This document shows positions 27,501-39,500 of a DNA stretch of 64,000 bases, one piece after another. The stretch is taken from positions 79,231,995-79,295,994 of the forward strand of contig OW121743.1 in assembly GCA_933228675.1 (NCBI GenBank). The letters are read 5' to 3'. The position numbers and the translations under genes were made by a program. Under the pieces are notes generated by a model. That model was not told the origin of the DNA. It saw nothing but the letters and a program-made list of their open reading frames with translations, and ran no database searches. Numbering within the stretch: position 1 is the first letter of the stretch; each line of letters starts with the position of its first letter. The DNA comes from Stomorhina lunata. Taxonomy: Eukaryota; Arthropoda; Insecta; Diptera; Rhiniidae.

Positions 27501-30500
27501 TCTTTTACAATTTCAAACAAAAACACTTTTAAATACATGTAATCATTAAAAAAAGAAAACTTTCCAAGTTTCTGATGTAACACACTTTTTTTCCTCGAGT
27601 ACTTGTTGTCTTCCTTTTGGAAGCATCCAGAGTAAATAAGTATCTCTACTCGAATGTCTGTAAGTGCATAAAAGTGATTGCTACAATAATTATAAGAATG
27701 TCCAATGTTTTATACAGTTGCTCTAGTACTTTTGCAATATATGAATATGTACTCTATATGTATATATAAACACTCGTCATGTTGCTACTACCACATGCAT
27801 ATAAAAAGTCATATTTACTCATTTAGTTTCCGTTTTTTATTGTAAATTTACAAAGGACTTTTTGTAACCATTTTTATAACTGGAAGAAATGTGTTAAATT
27901 AATTCTGTTTCCTTCTTTAGTTGAGTCTTTTCGTTCATCCTTTTGGGAGAGATATATTAGGTCTCTATGACTTTTTTTTTAAAGGAGGGTGATATAGAAA
28001 GTTTATGAAATATTGAGTGGCATCAGTCACAATATATACAGAAATTAATATAACGGAGTGCCTACAAAACGGCTTTTTCAGTTTGTGAGACAGCACAGAG
28101 TACCTACTTGGTATTCCAACTGAGAGGAGTTTTAACAACACTGATATTTTGCACCACGGGATTAAAAACTATCCAACTGCCAAGAACATCGACCTCTGAA
28201 AAGGAATAAGGCCTCTTGTAAAAAATGTTATTTAAGAACACTGAAAATGTGCCCCAGAGTATGTCTGATTTGAGGCGTACCAAAAAGGTAAAGAACTCTA
28301 TTCCGCCTAAAACTCGAGAAAACTTAAAAATATTTGTCTTCACGAATCCCTAATAACACTGGTCAACAAGAGAAATTATTTGGAAGTCCAACTATTTAAT
28401 TTCGATTTATTTTGGCCCCCTAAGTACAAAAACACCCAAAATTAAAATCTTAAATTTTTTAACGAAAAATTTTCTAGAGAAAAAAAAAAATTTTTTTGTA
28501 GAAAAATTTTTAAAATAAAAAATTTTTATAACCAAAAATTTTCTATAAAAAAATTTTTAAAACGAAAAATTTTGTATACAAAAATTTTTAAAACGAAAAA
28601 TTTTCAATAGAAAAATTTTTTTAACGAAAAATTTTCTATAGAAAAATTTTTTTAACGAAAAATTTTCTGTAGAAAAATTGTTATAACGAAAAATTTTCTA
28701 TAGAAAAATTTTTTTAAAGAAAAATTTTCTATGGAAAAATTTTTTTAACGAAAAATTTTCTATAGAAATATTTTTTTCACGAAAAATTTTCTATAGAAAT
28801 ATTTTTTTAACGAAAAATTTTTTATAGAAATATTTTTTTAACGAAAAATTTTCTATAGAAAAATTTTTTTAACGAAAAGTTTTCTATAGAAAAATTTTTT
28901 TAACGAAAAATTTTCTATACAAAAATTTTTTTAACGAAAAATTTTCTATACAAAAATTTTTTTTAACGAAAAATTTTCTATAGAAAAATTTTTTTAACGA
29001 AAAATTTTCTATAGAAAAATTTTTTTAACGAAAAATTTTCTATAGAAAAATTTTTTTAACGAAAAATTTTCTATAGAAAACTTTTTTTAACGAAAAATTT
29101 TCTATAGAAAAATTTTTTGACGAAAAATTTTCAATAGAAAAATTTGTTTAACGAAAAATTTTCTATAGAAAATTTTTCTTGACGAAAAATTTTCAATAGA
29201 AAAATTTTCTTAACGAAAATTTTTTTAACTAAAAATTTTCTATAGAAACATTTTTTTAACGAAAAATTTTCTATAGAAAAATTTTTTTAACGAAAAATTT
29301 TCTATAGAAAAATTTTTTTAACGAAAAATTTTCTATAGAAAAATTTTTTTAACGAAAAATTTTCTATAGAAAAATTTTTTTAACGAAAAATTTTCTATAG
29401 AAAAATTTTTTTAACGAAAAATTTTCTATAGAAAAATTTTTTTAACAAAAAATTTTCTATAGAAAAATTTTTTTAACGAAAAATTTTCTATAGAAAAATT
29501 TTTTTAACGAAAAATTTTTTATAGAAAAATTTTTTTAACGAAAAATTTTCTATAGAAAAATTTTTTTAACGAAAAATTTTCTATAGAAAAATTTTTTTAA
29601 CGAAAAATTTTCTATAGAAATATTTTTTTAACGAAAAATTTTCTATAGAAAAATTTTTTTAACGAAAAATTTTCTATAGAAAAATTTTTTTAACGAAAAA
29701 TTTTCTATAGAAAAATTTTTTTAACGAAAAATTTTCTATAGAAAAATTTTTTTAACGAAAAATTTTCTATAGAAAATTTTTTTTTACGAAAAATTTTCTA
29801 TAGAAAAATTTTTTTAACGAAAAATTTTCTATACAAAAATTTTTTAACGAAAAATTTTCTATACAAAAATTTTTTTAACGAAAAATTTTCTATAGAAATA
29901 TTTTTTTAACGAAAAATTTTCTATAGAAAAATTTTTTTAACGAAAAATTTTCTATAGAAAAATTTTTTTAACGATTTTTCTTGACGAAAAATTTTCTATA
30001 GAAAAATTTTTAAAACGAAAAATTTTCTTAACGAAAATTTTTTTAACGAAAAATTTTTTTAACTAAAAATTTTTTTAACTAAAAATTTTTTTAACGAAAA
30101 ATTTTCCATAGAAAAATTTTTTTAACGAAAAATTTTCTATAGAAAAATTTTTTAACGAAAAATTTTCTATAGAAAAATTTTTTTAACGAAAAATTTTCTA
30201 TAGAAAAATTTTTTTAACTAAAAATTTTCTATAGAAAAATTTTTTTAACGAAAAATTTTCTATAGAAAAATTTTTTAACGAAAAATTTTCTATAGAAAAA
30301 TTTTTTTAACGAAAAATTTTCTATAGAAAAATTTTTTTAACGAAAAATTTTCTATAGAAAAATTTTTTTAACGAAAAATTTTCTATAGAAAAATTTTTTT
30401 AACGAAAAATTTTCTATAGAAAAATTTTTTTAACGAAAAATTTTCTATAGAAAAATTTTTTTAACGAAAAATTTTCTATAGAAAAATTTTTTTAACGAAA

Positions 30501-33500
30501 AATTTTCTATAGAAAAATTTTTTTAACGAAAAATTTTCTATAGAAAAATTTTTTTAACGAAAAATTTTCTATAGAAAAATTTTTTTAACGAAAAATTTTC
30601 TATAGAAAATTTTTTTTAACGAAAAATTTTCTATAGAAAAATTTTTTTAACGAAAAATTTTCTATAGAAAAATTTTTTTAACGAAAAATTTTCTATAGAA
30701 AAATTTTTTTAACGAAAAATTTTCTATAGAAAAATTTTTTTAACGAAAAATTTTCTATAGAAAAATTTTTTTAATGAAAAATTTTCTATAGAAAAATTTT
30801 TTTAATGAAAAATTTTCTATAAAAAAGTTTTTTTTTAACGAAAAATTTTCTGTAGAAAAATTTTTTTACCGAAAAATTTTCTATAGAAAAATTTTTTTAC
30901 CGAAAAATTTTCTATAGAAAAATTTTTTTACCGAAAAATTTTCTATAGAAAAATTTTTTTACTGTAGAAAAATTTTTTTAATAAAAAATTTTCTGTAAAA
31001 AAAAAATTTTTTAACGAAAAATTTTCTGTAGAAAAAATTTTAAAACTAAAAATTTTCTATTTTAAAATTTTTAAAATTAAAAATTTTTAAAACTAAAAAT
31101 TTTCTATCGAAAATTTTTATATCGAAAATATTTTTATAGAAAAATTTTTTTATCGAAAATTTTTTTAACGCAAATTTTTCTATAAAAAAAATTTTATATC
31201 GAAAATTTTTCTATAGAAAAAAATTTATATCGAAAATTTTTCTATAGAAAAAATTTTATATCGAAAATTTTTCTATGGAAAAAATTTTATATCGAAAATT
31301 TTTCTATAGAAAAATTTTTATATCAAAAATTTTTCTATAGAAAAATTTTTACATCAAAAAATTTTCTATAGAAAAATTTTTATATCAAAAAATTTTCTAT
31401 AGAAAAATTTTTATATCGAAAATTTTTCTATTATATCAAAAGTTTTTCTATAGTAAAATTCTTATATCGATTTATTTTCTATAGAATAGTTGGCCGGGAA
31501 TCGAACTTGGGACCTCAAGTATGCTAGGCGGATGACTAAACTGAATAGACAACAAAGGCTGGTACAAAAGCTTGTAAAAATGTCAAATCACTTTTCAACC
31601 TAACCTCGTATGTATGTAAAATTGCATTTCTAAGTGTTTCCTCTTATGTGTATGTTAAAAATCAATTTCCTTAGGACTAAATTGAAACAATTTTCTTGTT
31701 GACACCACCACAAAATTCAAAAAGGATGACTTAGTCGAAGAGTGAGTGGGTCGGTCGGTCTGTATGTGTGTGTGTAAAAGATAGAAGATCAGTTTTATGT
31801 CTATGGGTTATAAATTCATGTTAAATACTTGTAATAACAATCTCAACAATTTTATTTTTCTAAGGAAATGTAGTTTAAGGTTATTGACATATTTTTTTTA
31901 TATTTCTTGTGTAAAATTTTGCATTATTGTAACATTTGCAATATTTATCAAGACTAGAAAATTATTTGAGATGGAAAGTCTTTTTCTTCTATATTCTTTG
32001 TTTTGCTGATTTTTCTCAATAACCACTTTTACTATTTTGTTGCTGGATTTTAATTTTTCTTATCAAGGCGAAATATTAAATACATCAAAAATGAAATTTT
32101 TAATAATAAAAACATACACATATGATACGTTTTGCCTGAAGCTTTAATAATTTTAGATTTGAAGTGAATATTTGCTAGAAAAATATTTAATAGCTTTTTA
32201 TTTACCTTTGGGAAAGCTGTAACCTTGTTGCCAAATAATTAATATTCAAGGGTTCGGTAAATAAAAGGGAAATTTTTGAATATGAAAATATTTTTATGAT
32301 AAAAAAATTTAATAATGAAAAATTTTTAAGATAAAAAATATTTATAATGAACATTTTTTATAATAAAACATTTTTATAATTAAAATATTTATAGTGTAGA
32401 AAAACAATCTGTAGAAAACATTTTTATAACAAACAAGTAAGAAAGTGCTATAGTCGGTCAAGCCCGACCATACGATACCCTTCACCACTAAGGTCAAAGG
32501 TGTTCTCTTTCCTGTATAAAGACAAATATTTGCTAAATTTTGCCATCATACAAACATTTTCTTAAAACGTATATATTTAAGCTGTTTCCGTCATTTGGAC
32601 TTATATGAGAGCTAGGGTCAAATGTGGACCGATTATCTCGAAACAGTTTTTACAAAAATTATGTATGCAAAAAATCAACTCAAAATTCTCATTATCTTCA
32701 GATTTATGAGCGTTTTAGTGATTTTTGTCTTATTTAGTTCGTTTTGACACAAGACTTTGTATGGGAGATATGGTCAAATGTGGACCGATTTCAACGAAAT
32801 TTGTGGCCAGTATATCAATTCCGGAACGTGGGACCTATGGGAGGTACCAAAAATAATGGACCGATTTCGATGAATTTCAATAGCCATGGTCCCACTATCA
32901 AAAAAAAAGATCTGTGCCAAATTTCATCAAATTATCTTTAGAATTGCGACCTGTACTTTGATTACATGGTTTACATGGTGGTCAAGCCAGCGAGACGGAC
33001 GGACGGACGGACATCGCTAAATCGACTCAGAAAGTGATTCTAAGCCTATTGGTATACTAAAAGGTGGGTCTAAAATATTTCTTTGCGTTACATACATTAG
33101 CATAAACTTATAATACCCTTTCCACCTATAGTGGTGAAGGGTATACAAATTTTCTATAGAAAAATTTTTATAACAAAAATTTTTCTATAGAACAATTTTT
33201 ATATTGAAAATGTTTCTATAGAAAAATTTTTATATAGAAATTTTTTTTATGATAAACATTTCTATAGCATACAAAAACAGTTTTTATGAAAAAAAATTTT
33301 CTATAGAAAATTTTTATAAAAAATTTGCTAAATAAAAATTTTTACAATGAAAAATTTTCAAAAGAAACGTTTTTTAAACAAAAAATTTTTTATAGAAACA
33401 TTTTTTGAACGAAAAATTTTCTATAGAAAAATTTTTATAACGAAAAGTTTTTTCAATAGAAACATTTTTATATAAAAAAATTTTTATAAAAAAATTTTTA

Positions 33501-36500
33501 TAACGAAAAATTTTTATATCGAAAAATTTTTATTAAAGAAATTTTTATATCTCAAAATTTTTTATAGAAAAATTTATATATCGAAAAATTTTCTATAGAA
33601 AATTTTTTATATCGAAAAATTTATATATCGAAAAATTTTCTATAGAAAAATTTTTTTACCGAAAAACTTGTATATCGAAATTTTTTTATAGAAAAATTTT
33701 TACATCGAAAATTTTTCTATAGGAATAACTTTAAATCGAAAATTTTTATTTTTCTATAAAAAAATTTTTACATCGAAAATTTTTGTATAAAAAAAATTTT
33801 ATATCGAAAACTTTTCTATAGAAAATTTTGTATATAGCAAATTTTCCTATTGAAAATTTTTTTATCGCAAAATTTTCTATAGAAAAATTTTTATATCGAA
33901 AAAGTTTCAATAAAAAAATTTTTATTTCGAAAAATTTTCTATAGAAAAATTTTTATTTCGAAAAATTTTCTATAGAAAAATTTTTATTTCGAAAAATTTT
34001 CTATAGAAAATTTTTATTTCGAAAAATTTTCTATAAAAAATTTTTTATATCGAAAAATTTTCCGTAAAAAAAATTTTTCTTTAGAAAAATTTTTATATCG
34101 CAAATTTTTCTATAGATATAAAATACATATAAAACTTTTTCAATAAAAAAATTTTGATATCGAAAATTTTTCTATAGAACAATTTTTATATCGATTTTTT
34201 TTTAATTTTAAAATTCAAAATTTTTTTATAGAAAAGTATTTATATCGAAAATTTTTCAGCAAAATTTTTTTATAGAAAATTTCTTTATAGAAAATATTTT
34301 TCTATATAAACATTTTTTTATCGAAAAATTTTCTGTATAAACATTTTTTTATCGAAAAATGTTCTATATAAAATTTTTTTTATCTATATAAAATATTTTT
34401 TATGGAAAAATTTTCTATAGAACATTTTTTATATCGAAAAATTTTCTATAAAAAATTTTTTATATCGAAAAATTTTCAATAAAAAATTTTTTATATCGAA
34501 AAATTTTCTATAAAAAATTTTTTATATCGAAAAATTTTCTATAGAAAATTTTATATCGAAAATATGTTATATCAAAAAATTTTCTATAGAAAATTTTTTA
34601 TATCGAAAAATTTTCTATAGAAAATTTTTTATATTGAAAACTTTTCTACAGAAAATTTTTTATATTGAAAAATTTTCTATAGAAAATTTTTTATATCGAA
34701 AAATTTTCTAAAAAAAATTTTTATGTCGAAAAATTTTCTAAAAAAAAGTTAAAAAAAGGCTTGATTTAATAACAAGGGTAAAAGCTTGAAACAGTTTAAA
34801 ATGACTTGATATAGATCTCTGATAAGTAACATAATTTTTTCCCCATTAAACCCCAGATTTATTGTGCATAAAATTAGCTACAAAAGGCAACGATCGATGG
34901 CCTCCAAATTACAAAGCTGTTCTGTTCAAATTTAAATTGTTTAGCTTATGCCAACACTGAATGAACGGCGTTCTACATTTAATAGTTATTTTTTATTTAA
35001 ATGTGAAAATTGACTTGTGTCACAGGACAATGGCACTCCATGGCCGTATAAATAGATACATCTAAGTTCGCAAGTACCCTTTTACTCTTGTGTGCCATCA
35101 AACAAGTTTAAAAGGATTTATTTAGTAGACCAAACGAACGAAAAGAAAAATACTCAAATGAAAAACAATTGAAAATGTTTTTCTGCTGCTCTTAACAAAA
35201 ACTGCGCGTTTGTTCCAAGAACATCCTAAGAGCGAATGGAACAAAAATGTGACAATTAAGTGATTTAGTAGTGTCACGTAATAGTTTTAAATTGCTGCCC
35301 TGTTGTTTAGTCGGTATTTCGTTTTGCAGTTTATGCGAGTACCCTATACTTATAGGGTGGTACCGTAGAGAATTAATTAGACGAATTTTATCGTAAGTAA
35401 TTTGCATAATAATAACAAATTAGGATTAATTTCTGATTTTGTTTTAAGATTAGAGCTGGTTGAAGTGTTAAGTTAATGAAGGAAAGAACAGACAATTTTA
35501 TGAATTTACACTACAAAAATTTACATTAAATGTTTTTTATCGAAAATTTTTCTATAGAAAAATTTTTTACCGAAAATTTTTTTATAGAAAAATTTTTTAT
35601 CGAAAATTTTTCTATAGAAAAATTTTTTATCGAAAATTTTTCTATAGAAAAATTTTTTATCGAAAATTTTTCTATAGAAAAATTTTTTATCGAAAATTTT
35701 TCTATAGAAAAATTTTTTTATCGAAAATTTTTCTATAGAAAAATTTTTTTTCGAAAATTTTTCTATAGAAAAATGTTTTTATCGAAAATTTTTCTATAGA
35801 AAAAATTTTTTTCGAAAATTTTTCTATAGAAAAATTTTTTTTCGAAAATTTTTCTATAGAAAAATTTTTTTTCGAAAATTTTTCTATAGAAAAATTTTTT
35901 TTCGAAAATTTTTCTATAGAAAAATTTTTTTTCGAAAATTTTTCTATAGAAAAATTTTTTTTCGAAAATTTTTCTATAGAAAAATTTTTTTTATCGAAAA
36001 TTTTTCTATAGAAAAATTTTTTTTATCGAAAATTTTTCTATAGAAAAATTTTTTTATTGAAAATTTTTCTATAGAAAAATTTTTTTTCGAAAATTTTTCT
36101 ATAGAAAAATTTTTTTTCGAAAATTTTTCTATAGAAAAATTTTATTATCGAAAATTTTTCTATAGAAAAATTTTTTTATCGAAAATTTTTCTATAGAAAC
36201 ATTTTTTTATCGAAAATTTTTCTATAGAAACAATTTTTTATCGAAAATTTTTCTATAGAAAAATTTTTTTATCGAAAATTTTTCTATAGAAAAATTTTTT
36301 TATCGAAAATTTTTCTATAGAAAAATTTTTTTATCGAAAATTTTTCTATAGAAAAATTTTTTTATCGAAAATTTTTCTATAGAAAAATTTTTTTATCGAA
36401 AATTTTTCTATAGAAAAATTTTTTTATCGAAAATTTTTCTATAGAAAAATTTTTTTATCGAAAATTTTTCTATAGAAAAATTTTTTTATCGAAAATTTTT

Positions 36501-39500
36501 CTATAGAAAAATTTTTTTATCGAAAATTTTTCTATAGAAAAATTTTTTTATCGAAAATTTTTCTATAGAAAAATTTTTTTTATCGAAAATTTTTCTATAG
36601 AAAAATTTTTTTTATCGAAAATTTTTCTATAGAAAATTTTTTTTTATCGAAAATTTTTCTATAGAAAAATTTTTTTATCGAAAATTTTTCTATAGAAAAA
36701 TTTTTTTATCTAAAATTTTTCTATAGAAAAATTTTTTATCGAAAATTTTTCTATAGAAACATTTTTTTATCGAAAATTTTTCTATAGAAACAATTTTTTA
36801 TCGAAAATTTTTCTATAGAAAAATTTTTTTATCGAAAATTTTTCTATAGAAAAATTTTTTTATCGAAAATTTTTCTATAGAAAAATTTTTTTATCGAAAA
36901 TTTTTCTATAGAAAAATTTTTTTATCGAAAATTTTTCTATAGAAAAATTTTTTTATCGAAAATTTTTCTATAGAAAAATTTTTTTATCGAAAATTTTTCT
37001 ATAGAAAAATTTTTTTATCGAAAATTTTTCTATAGAAAAATTTTTTTATCGAAAATTTTTCTATAGAAAAATTTTTTTATCGAAAATTTTTCTATAGAAA
37101 AATTTTTTTATCGAAAATTTTTCTATAGAAACATTTTTTTATCGAAAATTTTTCTATAGAAAAATTTTTTGTATCGAAAATTTTTCTATAGAAAAATTTT
37201 TTTATCGAAAATTTTTCTATAGAAAAATTTTTTTATCTAAAATTTTTCTATAGAAAAATTTTTTATCGAAAATTTTTCTATAGAAAAATTTTTTTATTGA
37301 AAATTTTTCTATAGAAAAATTTTTTTATCGAAAATTTTTCTATAGAAAAATTTTTTATCGAAAATTTTTCTATAGAAAAATTTTTTTATCGAAAATTTTT
37401 GTATAGAAAAATTTTTTATCGAAAATTTTTCTATAGAAAAATTTTTTTATCGAAAATTTTTGTATCTAAAAATTTTTTATCGAAAATTTTTCTATAGAAA
37501 ATTTTTTTTTATCGAAAATTTTTCTATAGAAAAATTTTTTTATCGAAAATTTTTCTATAGAAAAATTTTTTTATCGAAAATTTTTCTATAGAAAAATTTT
37601 TTTATCGAAAATTTTTCTATAGAAAAATTTTTTTATCGAAAATTTTTCTATAGAAAAATTTTTTTATCGAAAATTTTTCTATAGAAAAATTTTTTTATCG
37701 AAAATTTTTCTATAGAAAAATTTTTTATCGAAAATTTTTCTATAGAAAAATTTTTTTATCGAAAATTTTTCTATAGAAAAATTTTTTTATCGAAAATTTT
37801 TCTATAGAAAAATTTTTTTATCGAAAATTTTTCTATAGAAAAATTTTTTTATCGAAAATTTTTCTATAGAAAAATTTTTTTATCGAAAATTTTTCTATAG
37901 AAACATTTTTTTATCGAAAATTTTTCTATAGAAAAATTTTTTGTATCGAAAATTTTTCTATAGAAAAATTTTTTTATCGAAAATTTTTCTATAGAAAAAT
38001 TTTTTTATCTAAAATTTTTCTATAGAAAAATTTTTTATCGAAAATTTTTCTATAGAAAAATTTTTTTATTGAAAATTTTTCTATAGAAAAATTTTTTTAT
38101 CGAAAATTTTTCTATAGAAAAATTTTTTATCGAAAATTTTTCTATAGAAAAATTTTTTTATCGAAAATTTTTGTATATAAAAATTTTTTATCGAAAATTT
38201 TTCTATAGAAAAATTTTTTTATCGAAAATTTTTGTATATAAAAATTTTTTATCGAAAATTTTTCTATAGAAAATTTTTTTTTATCGAAAATTTTTGTATA
38301 GAAAAATTTTTTTATCGAAAATTTTTGTATAGAAAAATTTTTTTATCGAAAATTTTTCTATAGAAAAATTTTTTTATCGAAAATTTTTCTATAGAAAAAT
38401 TTTTTTATCGAAAATTTTTCTATAGAAAAATTTTTTATCGAAAATTTTTCTATAGAAAAATTTTTTTATCGAAAATTTTTCTATAGAAAAATTTTTTTAT
38501 CGAAAATTTTTCTATAGAAAAATTTTTTATCGAAAATTTTTCTATAGAAAAATTTTTTTATCGAAAATTTTTGTATATAAAAATTTTTTATCGAAAATTT
38601 TTCTATAGAAAATTTTTTTTTATCGAAAATTTTTCTATAGAAAAATTTTTTTATCGAAAATTTTTCTATAGAAAAATTTTTTTATCGAAAATTTTTCTAT
38701 AGAAAAATTTTTTTATCGAAAATTTTTCTATAGAAAAATTTTTTTATCGAAAATTTTTCTATAGAAAAATTTTTTTATCGAAAATTTTTCTATAGAAAAA
38801 TTTTTTTATCGAAAATTTTTCTATAGAAAAATTTTTTTATCGAAAATTTTTCTATAGAAAAATTTTTTATCGAAAATTTTTCTATAGAAAAATTTTTTTA
38901 TCGAAAATTTTTCTATAGAAAAATTTTTTTATCGAAAATTTTTCTATAGAAAAATTTTTTTATCGAAAATTTTTCTATAGAAAAATTTTTTTTATCGAAA
39001 ATTTTTCTATAGAAAATTTTTTTTTATCGAAAATTTTTCTATAGAAAAATTTTTTTATCGAAAATTTTTCTATAGAAAAATTTTTTTATCGAAAATTTTT
39101 CTATAGAAAAATTTTTTATCGAAAATTTTTCTATAGAAAAATTTTTTTATTGAAAATTTTTCTATAGAAAAATTTTTTTATCGAAAATTTTTCTATAGAA
39201 AAATTTTTTATCGAAAATTTTTCTATAGAAAAATTTTTTTATCGATAATTTTTCTATAGAAAAATTTTTTTATCGAAAATTTTTCTCTAGAAAAATTTTT
39301 TGGATAAAATTTTCTATAGAAAAATTCGAAAATTTTTTTTATCGAAAATTTTTCTATAGAAAAAAATTTGTATGGAAAATTTTTTATAGAAAAATATTTT
39401 TATCGAAATTTTTTCTATAGAAAAATATTTTTATGAAGAATTTTTCTATAGAAAAATATTTTTATCGAAATTTTTTCTATAGAAAAATATTTTCATTACA

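Noticed and set aside
35530..35799. 89-codon frame with FIEKFFIENFS repeats
   Set aside because: Satellite S4 translated; not a gene.
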